In this document: positions 1-5,612 of the stretch, piece by piece
Layout of the letters: each line of letters opens with the position of its first letter
Position numbering within the stretch: position 1 is the stretch's first letter
Source of the DNA: an uncultured Rubrivivax sp.
Lineage (GTDB): Bacteria > Pseudomonadota > Gammaproteobacteria > Burkholderiales > Burkholderiaceae_C
Assembly (NCBI GenBank): GCA_937975735.1
Contig: CALJUI010000033.1
Location: 1-7,178, forward strand
DNA length: 7,178 nt
Direction: 5' to 3'
Position numbers and translations under genes: made by a program
Notes under the pieces: generated by a model
Database searches by the model: none
Seen by the model: only the letters and a program-made list of their open reading frames with translations
What the model was told of the DNA's origin: nothing

Positions 1-2789
1 TGCTGGCGTCCAACAACGTGCTGTTCCCGGCCAACGGCGAGCCGTCGATCGTGCCGTCGCAGGACGTCGTGCTGGGCCTGTACTACGCCACCCGCGAGCG
101 CATCAACGGGCGTGGCGAGGGCATGGTCTTCAGCGACCTGGCCGAGCTGCAGCGCGCGCTGGACAACGGCGTGGTCGAGATCACCGCCAAGGTCAACGTG
201 CGCCTGACGGAATACGTCAAGAACGGCGGCGGCGAGTTCGAACCGCAGACCAAGCTGGTGGCGACGACGGTCGGCCGTGCGCTGCTGTCGGAGATCCTGC
301 CCAAGGGCCTGCCCTTCAGCAACCTGAACAAGACGCTGAAGAAGAAGGAGATCTCGCGCCTGATCAACGCGTCGTTCCGCAAGTGTGGCCTGAAGGACAC
401 GGTGGTGTTCGCCGACAAGCTGCTGCAAAGCGGCTTCCGGCTGGCCACCCGCGCCGGCATCTCGATCGCGATCGACGACATGCTGGTCCCGAAGCAGAAG
501 CACGACCTGATCGAGCGCGCCGAGAAGGAGGTCAAGGAGATCGAGCAGCAGTACGTCTCGGGCCTCGTGACCTCCGGTGAGCGCTACAACAAGGTCGTCG
601 ACATCTGGGGCAAGACCGGCGACGAGGTCGGCAAGGTCATGATGTCGCAGCTGTCCAAGCAGAAGGTGACCGACCGCCACGGCAAGGAGGTGGAGCAGGA
701 GTCGTTCAACTCCATCTACATGATGGCCGACTCGGGGGCCCGCGGCTCGGCCGCGCAGATCCGGCAGCTGGCCGGCATGCGTGGCCTGATGGCCAAGCCG
801 GACGGCTCGATCATCGAGACGCCGATCACCGCGAACTTCCGCGAGGGCCTCAACGTCCTGCAGTACTTCATCTCCACGCACGGCGCCCGCAAGGGCCTGG
901 CGGACACGGCGCTGAAGACCGCGAACTCGGGCTACCTGACGCGCCGCCTCGTCGACGTGACGCAGGACCTCGTCGTCACCGAGGAGGACTGCGGCACCCA
1001 GAACGGCATGAACATGCGCGCGCTGGTCGAGGGCGGCGAGGTGATCGAGTCGCTGCGTGACCGCATCCTGGGCCGCGTCACCGCGGTCGAGGTGCTGCAC
1101 CCCGAGACCCAGGCCGTGCTGCTCGAGGCCGGACAGATGCTCGACGAGGACGCGCTCGACCAGGTCGAGGCCGCGGGCGTCGACGAGGTCAAGGTGCGCA
1201 CGCCGCTGTCCTGCGACACCCGCTTCGGCCTGTGCGCCAAGTGCTACGGGCGCGACCTCGGCCGCGGGGGCCTGGTCAACGTCGGCGAGGCGGTGGGCGT
1301 GATCGCCGCGCAGTCGATCGGCGAGCCGGGCACGCAGCTGACGATGCGGACCTTCCACATCGGCGGTGCGGCGTCGCGTGCGGCGGTGGCAAGCAGCGTC
1401 GACGCCAAGTCCGAGGGCATCGTGGGCTTCAACCCGACGATGCGCTACGTGACCAACGGCAAGGGCGAACTGGTGGTGATCGCGCGTTCCGGCGAGATCA
1501 TCATCGCCGACCAGCACGGCCGCGAGCGCGAGCGTCACAAGCTGCCCTACGGTGCGACGCTGACGGTCAAGGCCGATCAGAACGTCAAGGCCGGCACGGT
1601 GCTGGCGAACTGGGATCCACTGACCCGTCCGATCATCACCGAGTTCGCCGGCAAGGCGAAGTTCGAGAACGTCGAGGAGGGCGTCACGGTGGCCAAGCAG
1701 GTCGACGAGGTCACGGGCCTGTCGACGCTGGTCGTGATCGACCCGAAGCGCCGCGGCGCGGCCAAGGTCGTGCGGCCGCAGGTCAAGCTGCTCGACGCCG
1801 CCGGCAACGAAGTCAAGATCCCGGGCACCGACCATTCGGTGACGATCGGCTTCCCGGTCGGCGCGCTGATCCAGGTCCGCGACGGCCAGGACCTGACGCC
1901 GGGCGAGGTGCTGGCGCGCATCCCGATGGAAGGCCAGAAGACGCGCGACATCACCGGCGGCCTGCCGCGGGTGGCCGAGCTGTTCGAGGCGCGCTCGCCG
2001 AAGGACGTCGGGACGCTGGCCGAGATCACCGGCACGGTGTCGTTCGGCAAGGAGACCAAGGGCAAGAACCGCCTGCAGATCACCGATCCGGAAGGCCACG
2101 TGCACGAGGAGCTCGTCGCCAAGGAGAAGAACATCCTGGTGCACGAGGGCCAGGTGGTGAACCGTGGCGAACTGGTCGTCGACGGCGCGGCGGATCCGCA
2201 GGACATCCTGCGCCTGCTGGGCATCGAGGAACTGGCGCGCTACATCGTCGACGAGGTGCAGGACGTGTACCGCCTGCAGGGCGTGAAGATCAACGACAAG
2301 CACATCGAGGTGATCGTTCGCCAGATGCTGCGCCGCGTGCAGATCGTCAACCCGGGCGACAGCGACTACATCGCCGGCGAGCAGGTCGAGCGGGCATCGC
2401 TGCTGGACACCAACGACAAGCTGCGCGCCGACGGCAAGATGATCGCCACCCACTCCGACGTGCTGCTCGGCATCACCAAGGCCAGCCTGTCGACCGACTC
2501 GTTCATCTCGGCCGCCTCCTTCCAGGAGACGACCCGGGTGCTGACCGAGGCGGCGATCATGGGCAAGCGCGACGAGCTGCGCGGGCTGAAGGAGAACGTC
2601 ATCGTCGGCCGCCTGATCCCCGCCGGCACCGGCATGGCCTTCCACCAGGCCCGCAAGGTCAAGGAGGAGATGGACGAGTCCGAGCGTCGCGCCATCGCGC
2701 TGCAGGAGGCCGAGGAACTGGCCGCCGTTCAGCTGGCCGGGGTCGACGCCGCCACCGCAGCGGGCGACGCCGCCGCGAGCGCCGACTGA
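1..2789 (+). CDS. rpoC: RNA polymerase beta' subunit, 3' part (5' end outside window)
   Basis: Catalytic subunit of DNA-dependent RNA polymerase. The reading frame is open from base 3 to a TGA at 2787-2789, about 928 residues, against about 1400 for the proteobacterial family; the missing N-terminal part would carry the NADFDGD active-site Mg motif, expected just upstream of the window. Visible in order: the segment PANGEPSIVPSQDVVLGLYY; the bridge helix starting MADSGARGSAAQIRQL (723-800); a zinc site with Cys codons at 990, 1212, 1233 and 1242 (DCGT, SCDTRFGLCAKCYG); and the trigger-loop half IGEPGTQLTMRTFHIGG (1317-1379). About 185 residues (roughly 1380-1935) then match the position and size of the SI3 insertion of E. 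coli beta'. The C-terminal part runs from ITGGLPRVAELFEAR through KINDKHIEVIVRQMLR to GRLIPAGTG. The tail is Ala-rich and variable. The GTG at 18 is internal, not a start. No frameshift or missing key residue is seen. Confidence 0.99.
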   Translation, partial: LASNNVLFPANGEPSIVPSQDVVLGLYYATRERINGRGEGMVFSDLAELQRALDNGVVEITAKVNVRLTEYVKNGGGEFEPQTKLVATTVGRALLSEILPKGLPFSNLNKTLKKKEISRLINASFRKCGLKDTVVFADKLLQSGFRLATRAGISIAIDDMLVPKQKHDLIERAEKEVKEIEQQYVSGLVTSGERYNKVVDIWGKTGDEVGKVMMSQLSKQKVTDRHGKEVEQESFNSIYMMADSGARGSAAQIRQLAGMRGLMAKPDGSIIETPITANFREGLNVLQYFISTHGARKGLADTALKTANSGYLTRRLVDVTQDLVVTEEDCGTQNGMNMRALVEGGEVIESLRDRILGRVTAVEVLHPETQAVLLEAGQMLDEDALDQVEAAGVDEVKVRTPLSCDTRFGLCAKCYGRDLGRGGLVNVGEAVGVIAAQSIGEPGTQLTMRTFHIGGAASRAAVASSVDAKSEGIVGFNPTMRYVTNGKGELVVIARSGEIIIADQHGRERERHKLPYGATLTVKADQNVKAGTVLANWDPLTRPIITEFAGKAKFENVEEGVTVAKQVDEVTGLSTLVVIDPKRRGAAKVVRPQVKLLDAAGNEVKIPGTDHSVTIGFPVGALIQVRDGQDLTPGEVLARIPMEGQKTRDITGGLPRVAELFEARSPKDVGTLAEITGTVSFGKETKGKNRLQITDPEGHVHEELVAKEKNILVHEGQVVNRGELVVDGAADPQDILRLLGIEELARYIVDEVQDVYRLQGVKINDKHIEVIVRQMLRRVQIVNPGDSDYIAGEQVERASLLDTNDKLRADGKMIATHSDVLLGITKASLSTDSFISAASFQETTRVLTEAAIMGKRDELRGLKENVIVGRLIPAGTGMAFHQARKVKEEMDESERRAIALQEAEELAAVQLAGVDAATAAGDAAASAD

Positions 2790-2811
2790 GCCTGCGCACG
2801 GCGATACCCAT

Positions 2812-2839
2812 GGGGCGGCCTCGGCCGCCCCTTTTCTTT
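2812..2839 (+). terminator. Intrinsic terminator of the rpoC transcript
   Basis: A perfect 8-bp GC stem, GGGGCGGC (2812-2819) with GCCGCCCC (2824-2831), closes a CTCG tetraloop and is followed directly by TTTTCTTT. It lies 22 nt after the rpoC stop. The T-run is only on the plus-strand exit side, so it should stop rpoC transcription and not transcripts of the convergent PIN gene. Confidence 0.9.
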
Positions 2840-2861
2840 CCTGGTGCCGGGTCGACGACGC

Positions 2862-3314
2862 TCAGTCCGCGCCGGCCCAGGCCGCTGGCGGGCACACTTC
2901 CAGCCGCCAGGGCCGCAGGCGGCGCGCCAGCCGCAGCAGGGCGCGGTCGTGGGTGAACAGCCACGACGCGCGGTGCGACAGTGCGAGGTCGACGAAGACC
3001 TGATCGTCGGCATCGCTGCAACGCGGCCGCGCCTCGGTCAGCGGCGGCGGGTCGGGCTGAAGGCGTGCATGACGGTCGTGCTCGGCCAGCGAACCGTCCA
3101 GGTCGGGCGACCAGGCGGACAGCTGACGGTGCGCCAGCATGTGTGCGAGTTCCTGGCGCATCGCGGGGCAGCTGATCCAGCCCAGGCGCCCGGTCCGGAT
3201 CGCGGCGACGACGGACTCGACGCGGGGGTCGCGGAATACCAGCCAGTCGAGCACCACGTTGGTGTCGAGCACCGCGAGCGGCGGGGCAGGTCGGTGGCTC
3301 GGTTCTTGCGTCAT
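2862..3314 (-). CDS. PIN-domain protein, putative toxin-type ribonuclease (PIN_3/COG1569-like)
   Basis: 150 residues. The PIN fold is recognised from its spaced acidic residues: D17 in VLDTNVVLDWL, E55 in PAMRQELAHML, D103/D104 in SDADDQVFVDLA, and D123 in LFTHDRALLRL. PIN proteins are Mg-dependent RNases; many are VapC-like toxins, and this layout resembles the family annotated as 'putative toxin-antitoxin system toxin component, PIN family'. All expected acidic positions are present, so it may be active. The ATG at 3314 was chosen because the PIN core begins within 20 residues; an upstream TTG at 3383 would overlap the divergent gene and add unconserved sequence. No clear Shine-Dalgarno sequence precedes the ATG. 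The gene is convergent with rpoC and divergent from the DUF883 gene. No antitoxin-like gene adjoins it, so calling it a toxin is inference. Cellular target is unknown. Confidence 0.82.
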   Translation of the reverse strand: MTQEPSHRPAPPLAVLDTNVVLDWLVFRDPRVESVVAAIRTGRLGWISCPAMRQELAHMLAHRQLSAWSPDLDGSLAEHDRHARLQPDPPPLTEARPRCSDADDQVFVDLALSHRASWLFTHDRALLRLARRLRPWRLEVCPPAAWAGAD

Positions 3315-3351
3315 CGACCGGCAGGCGCTACCGTGAAAGGTGGCAAGAACC
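3301..3351. repeat. Perfect 9-bp inverted repeat across the PIN/yqjD-like divergent region
   Basis: GGTTCTTGC (3301-3309) and GCAAGAACC (3343-3351) are exact reverse complements separated by 33 bp. The left arm covers codons 2-5 of the minus-strand PIN gene, and the right arm ends 16 bp before the plus-strand DUF883 start. The arms therefore frame the whole divergent start region. Widely spaced arms could be paired operator half-sites or the ends of a looped structure; a binding protein is not evident. Confidence 0.5.
3306..3334 (+). promoter_or_regulatory. Possible weak sigma70 promoter for the yqjD-like cluster
   Basis: TTGCGT (3306-3311), a 17-bp spacer and TACCGT (3329-3334) match the -35 and -10 consensus at three of six bases each, with ideal spacing. 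Transcription would start near 3341, giving a leader of about 27 nt before the ATG at 3368. The -35 lies within the left arm of the inverted repeat and at the PIN start codon. This is a weak prediction; a stationary-phase sigma factor is also possible, as yqjD is RpoS-dependent in E. coli. Confidence 0.3.
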
Positions 3352-3367
3352 AAAGAAGGAGCGAAGA

Positions 3368-3685
3368 ATGAACGATACGACAACCACCGCGGCCCAACGC
3401 GAACGCCTCGTCGAGGACCTGAAGGCGGTCATCCACGACGCCGAGGAACTCCTGTCGCTGACTGCCGACCAGGCGGGCGAAGGCGCGGCGAAGCTGCGCG
3501 AGCGTGTCCAGGCGCGCCTGCACCGCGCGCGCGAGCGGCTGGCCGAGGTCCAGGCCTCCGCGATCGAGCGCGCGAAGGCCGCGGGGCAGGCGGCGGACCA
3601 CTATGTGCACGAGAAGCCCTGGCACGCCATCGGAGCGGCCGCGGCGGTGGGCGTGGTGATCGGGTTGCTGATCGGCCGTCGCTGA
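3368..3685 (+). CDS. DUF883 family (YqjD/ElaB-like) tail-anchored membrane protein
   Basis: 105 residues, the usual size for DUF883. Residues about 8-80 are charged and helix-forming (Ala, Glu, Arg rich) and probably amphipathic or coiled-coil. The conserved junction VHEKPWHAIG (80-89) leads into one C-terminal membrane segment (about 86-103, rich in Ala/Gly/Val), ending GRR. This is the family architecture: a cytoplasmic helical domain held to the inner membrane by a C-terminal anchor. E. coli YqjD, ElaB and YgaM are members; YqjD binds ribosomes in stationary phase and is linked to growth inhibition, a role inferred here only by family. AAGGAG (3356-3361) stands 6 nt before the ATG, a strong ribosome binding site. 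It leads a three-gene cluster, with the next start 13 nt after its stop. Confidence 0.9.
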   Translation: MNDTTTTAAQRERLVEDLKAVIHDAEELLSLTADQAGEGAAKLRERVQARLHRARERLAEVQASAIERAKAAGQAADHYVHEKPWHAIGAAAAVGVVIGLLIGRR

Positions 3686-3698
3686 GGCGCGAGCGCGC

Positions 3699-4079
3699 AT
3701 GAGCGCATCCCCCCGCGGGCTGTTCGGATCGACGCGCAGCCTGCTGTCGACGACGCTCGAGCTGCTCCGGGTCAGGGTCGAACTGCTGGCCAACGACGCC
3801 GAACTGGGCGCGCTGCGGCTGTTCGACGCGATCCTGCTGGCGCTGCTGTCCGTGCTGGCGATCGGCATCGGCGTCGTGCTGCTGTGCGGCCTCGTGCTGC
3901 TGCTGGTGCAGGAGGATTGGCGCATGCACGCGCTGGGGGTGATGGCGCTGGCCTTCCTCGGCGGCGGCGCCTGGGCGCTGATGGCGGCGCGGGCCAGCCT
4001 GCGCCGGGCCGGCTGGGCCTTCGACGCCACCCGCGCCGAGTTGGCGCGCGACGTTGCGGCTCTGACGCCGCGGGACTAG
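3699..4079 (+). CDS. YqjE-like / phage-holin-like family inner-membrane protein
   Basis: 126 residues. An N-terminal amphipathic stretch (about 8-40, with SLLSTTLELLRVRVELLAND) precedes two hydrophobic helices at about 44-70 and 78-97, joined by the short polar turn QEDWRMH. A charged C-terminal tail follows (RASLRRAGWAFDATRAELARD). This matches the YqjE / 'phage holin family' (Phage_holin_3_6-like) proteins of proteobacteria; the name reflects a distant profile match, and a lysis role is not implied. Function is unknown. Position directly after a DUF883 gene and before a YqjK-like gene matches the E. coli yqjD-yqjE-yqjK order and supports the call. The ribosome binding site is weak: GAGG overlaps the upstream stop codon, 11 nt from the ATG, which suggests translational coupling to the DUF883 gene. 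Confidence 0.82.
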   Translation: MSASPRGLFGSTRSLLSTTLELLRVRVELLANDAELGALRLFDAILLALLSVLAIGIGVVLLCGLVLLLVQEDWRMHALGVMALAFLGGGAWALMAARASLRRAGWAFDATRAELARDVAALTPRD

Positions 4080-4091
4080 GGCGGGCTGGAC

Positions 4092-4406
4092 ATGGCCAGT
4101 CCGCGGCGCCTTCGGCTGCTCGTTCGGCGGGAGCTGTTGTTGCAACGCAGCGCCGATCTGCGGGCGCAGATCGGTCTGCAGGCCCAATCCTGGCGCCGTC
4201 CGATGGCCTGGGCCGATCGGGCGCGGGACGGGCTGCGCTGGCTGCGCCGACATCCCGAGTGGCCCGTCGGCGCCGGGGTGGCCCTGCTGGTGATGCGGCC
4301 GAGGCGGCTGTTGCGCTGGTCCGTTCGCGGCTGGGCGGTCTGGCGGCTTTGGCGGCGCTGGGGGCCGTGGGTGCAGGCCGCGCGCGGGGCGGTGGCCGGC
4401 CGCTAG
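4092..4406 (+). CDS. YqjK-like small basic protein
   Basis: 104 residues. Resemblance to the YqjK-like family is modest and rests on small size, a basic helical N-terminal half (LLVRRELLLQRSADLRAQI, 9-27), the WADRARDGLRWLRRHPEW segment (40-57) leading into a short hydrophobic stretch (58-68), and its place third after DUF883 and YqjE-like genes. The composition is striking: about 24 Arg, 10 Trp and no Lys, with no Phe, Tyr, Thr, Asn or Cys. The C-terminal part alternates Trp and Arg (WSVRGWAVWRLWRRWGPW, 76-93), suggesting an amphipathic helix at the membrane surface. It begins 12 nt after the preceding stop with only a weak purine-rich ribosome binding site, so coupled translation is likely. 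Biochemical function is unknown. Confidence 0.7.
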   Translation: MASPRRLRLLVRRELLLQRSADLRAQIGLQAQSWRRPMAWADRARDGLRWLRRHPEWPVGAGVALLVMRPRRLLRWSVRGWAVWRLWRRWGPWVQAARGAVAGR

Positions 4407-4428
4407 GCGCCGAAGCGATGTCCTTTCC

Positions 4429-4457
4429 TTGCCGGTGCGCGCCTTCCGCGGTATGAT
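4429..4457 (+). promoter_or_regulatory. Sigma70 promoter of the str operon (rpsL-rpsG-fusA)
   Basis: TTGCCG (4429-4434), a 17-bp spacer and TATGAT (4452-4457) match the consensus at four and five of six bases, the best promoter seen in the window. The start should fall at about 4463-4466, giving a leader of about 167 nt before rpsL. The discriminator (GGAAGGC) is G-rich, as is common in stringently controlled ribosomal promoters; ppGpp control is inference. Confidence 0.65.
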
Positions 4458-4468
4458 GGAAGGCTTTT
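4441..4468 (+). terminator. Possible terminator of the yqjDEK-like cluster overlapping the rpsL promoter
   Basis: GCCTTCC (4441-4447) and GGAAGGC (4458-4464) form a perfect 7-bp stem with a 10-nt loop, followed by TTTT (4465-4468). It lies 34 nt after the yqjK-like stop. The T-run is short and the loop large, so termination may be partial. The loop contains the rpsL -10 hexamer, so the same bases serve as promoter DNA. Confidence 0.4.
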
Positions 4469-4630
4469 CGGCATCCCATGCCGTGCTTCGCCTTGCATCG
4501 ACAGGCCCGCCGCCGGCTCTACAGGCCAGGCTAATCAGGCGGCGCCCCTGACGCTGCTCCGGCACCTCAAGCACCTCTGACGGATCCCGGAAGGCCAATT
4601 GCGCGAATACGAAACGGGAAACCCTCAGCC
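4464..4630 (+). promoter_or_regulatory. Untranslated leader of rpsL with hairpins
   Basis: About 167 nt from the predicted start to the rpsL ATG. Near the 5' end CGGCAT (4469-4474) and ATGCCG (4478-4483) form a 6-bp hairpin with a CCC loop. Further on CGCCGCC (4508-4514) pairs with GGCGGCG (4538-4544) around a 23-nt loop that holds a smaller GGC/GCC stem. No T-run follows either, so they are not terminators. The ribosome binding site of rpsL is weak: GGGAA (4616-4620), 10 nt before the ATG. No known riboswitch class was recognised. Confidence 0.5.
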
Positions 4631-5008
4631 ATGCCCACCATCAACCAGCTCGTGCGTCACGGCCGCCAGGTCGAGGTCACGAAATCCAAGTCGCCGGCGA
4701 TGCAGAACTGCCCGCAGCGGCGCGGCGTGTGCACCCGCGTGTACACCACCACCCCGAAGAAGCCGAACTCGGCGCTGCGCAAGGTTGCGAAGGTGCGTCT
4801 GACCAACGGCTTCGAGGTCATCTCCTACATCGGCGGCGAAGGCCACAACCTGCAGGAGCACAGCGTCGTGCTCGTGCGCGGTGGCCGGGTGAAGGACCTG
4901 CCGGGTGTCCGCTATCACATCGTTCGCGGCTCGCTTGACCTCCAGGGCGTCAAGGACCGCAAGCAGGCGCGCTCGAAATACGGCGCCAAGCGTCCCAAGA
5001 AGGCCTGA
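4631..5008 (+). CDS. rpsL: 30S ribosomal protein S12
   Basis: S12 sits at the decoding centre of the small subunit and influences translational accuracy. The protein is 125 residues against 124 in E. coli, full length and collinear. Diagnostic segments are CPQRRGVCTRVYTTTPKKPNSALRK (from C27), RLTNGFEVISYIGGEGHNLQEHS (from R56) and RGGRVKDLPGVRYH (from R83). K43 and K88, the usual sites of streptomycin-resistance or dependence changes, are the wild-type residues; D89 is the position methylthiolated in E. coli. The ATG start gives the family's standard N-terminus, MPTINQLV. It is the first gene of the str operon, preceded by its own promoter and leader and followed by rpsG after a structured 122-nt gap. 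The stop TGA forms the loop of a perfect inverted repeat (4999-5015). Confidence 0.99.
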   Translation: MPTINQLVRHGRQVEVTKSKSPAMQNCPQRRGVCTRVYTTTPKKPNSALRKVAKVRLTNGFEVISYIGGEGHNLQEHSVVLVRGGRVKDLPGVRYHIVRGSLDLQGVKDRKQARSKYGAKRPKKA

Positions 5009-5015
5009 GGCCTTC
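4999..5015 (+). promoter_or_regulatory. Hairpin with the rpsL stop codon as its loop
   Basis: GAAGGCC (4999-5005) and GGCCTTC (5009-5015) are perfect reverse complements around TGA (5006-5008), which is exactly the rpsL stop. A ribosome finishing S12 must melt the 7-bp stem, so folding would report whether rpsL is being translated. No T-run follows, so it is not an intrinsic terminator. Confidence 0.6.
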
Positions 5016-5029
5016 GGCGGAAACAGAGA

Positions 5030-5103
5030 GGGCGGCCGTCCGGCCGCCCAAGTAAGTGAAGGGTCCGATGGCCCTTCGAGGCGGCGGGGTCGATCCCGTC
5101 GCC
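5030..5103 (+). promoter_or_regulatory. Structured S12-S7 intercistronic region, candidate S7 translational operator
   Basis: Three consecutive stems fill the gap. First, GGGCGGCC (5030-5037) pairs with GGCCGCCC (5042-5049) around GTCC. Second, GAAGGG (5058-5063) pairs with CCCTTC (5072-5077), extendable by two inner pairs. Third, a 10-pair stem with two G-U pairs joins 5080-5089 to 5094-5103 around TCGA. None is followed by a T-run. In E. coli, S7 represses its own synthesis by binding the rpsL-rpsG intercistronic RNA, so an operator role is a reasonable inference; similarity to the S7 site in 16S rRNA was not established. Confidence 0.5.
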
Positions 5104-5130
5104 AACTGAATCAAGCAAAGGAAGACTCCC

Positions 5131-5601
5131 ATGCCACGTCGTCGCGAAGTACCGAAACGCGAGATCCTGCCGGACCCGAAATACGGATCGGTCGACCTGT
5201 CCAAGTTCATGAACGTCATCATGGAGTCGGGCAAGAAGGCCGTCGCCGAGCGCATCATCTACGGTGCGCTCGACCAGGTCGAGAAGAAAATCGGCAAGGA
5301 CCCCCTCGAGATCTTCATGATCGCGCTGAACAACATCAAGCCGATGGTCGAGGTCAAGTCCCGCCGCGTCGGTGGTGCGAACTACCAGGTGCCGGTGGAA
5401 GTGCGCCCGATCCGCCGCCAGGCGTTGGCGATGCGCTGGCTCAAGGAGTCGGCCCGCAAGCGCGGCGAGAAGTCGATGGCCGCCCGTCTGGCCAACGAAC
5501 TGCTCGAGGCCTCGGAAGGCCGCGGTGGCGCGATGAAGAAGCGCGACGAGGTGCACCGCATGGCCGAAGCGAACAAGGCGTTCTCGCACTTCCGCTTCTG
5601 A
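5131..5601 (+). CDS. rpsG: 30S ribosomal protein S7
   Basis: S7 is a primary assembly protein that nucleates the 16S rRNA 3' domain (the head of the small subunit) and lies near the exit-site tRNA; in E. coli it is also the repressor of its own operon. The 156 residues match the usual bacterial length. The basic N-terminus MPRRREVPKREILPDPKYGS is followed by the family signature region (20-46, with FMNVIMESGKKAVAERIIYG), the RNA-binding beta hairpin (about 72-92, VEVKSRRVGGANYQVPVEVRP) and RRQALAMRWL. The C-terminus ends EANKAFSHFRF. AAAGGA (5117-5122) stands 8 nt before the ATG, a better ribosome binding site than that of rpsL. Translation ends at tandem stops, TGA at 5599-5601 and TAA at 5602-5604. 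fusA follows after 69 nt. Confidence 0.99.
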   Translation: MPRRREVPKREILPDPKYGSVDLSKFMNVIMESGKKAVAERIIYGALDQVEKKIGKDPLEIFMIALNNIKPMVEVKSRRVGGANYQVPVEVRPIRRQALAMRWLKESARKRGEKSMAARLANELLEASEGRGGAMKKRDEVHRMAEANKAFSHFRF

Positions 5602-5612
5602 TAAACGCGTCT

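Noticed and set aside
1232..2956. A 574-codon open frame overlapping rpoC on the plus strand and running past its terminator
   Set aside because: It is an Arg/Gly-rich shadow of rpoC in another frame. rpoC is unmistakable in its own frame, and the tail beyond 2789 runs through the terminator hairpin.
3315..3383. Upstream TTG start for the PIN gene at 3383
   Set aside because: It would add 23 unconserved residues and overlap the DUF883 start and ribosome binding site. The ATG at 3314 places the PIN core at its usual distance from the N-terminus.
3699..4079. A prophage holin, suggesting a phage remnant
   Set aside because: The family name is only a distant profile label. The neighbours are YqjD-like and YqjK-like genes, base composition matches the surroundings, and no other phage gene is present.
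4478..4534. An 18-codon reading frame in the rpsL leader (MPCFALHRQARRRLYRPG)
   Set aside because: No ribosome binding site precedes it, its ATG is inside a hairpin arm, and nothing marks it as a leader peptide. It would be worth reviving only if conserved in relatives.
5030..5049. Hairpin after rpsL as an intrinsic terminator
   Set aside because: The stem is strong, but the following bases are AAGTAAGTG with no T-run, and rpsG follows in the same operon.
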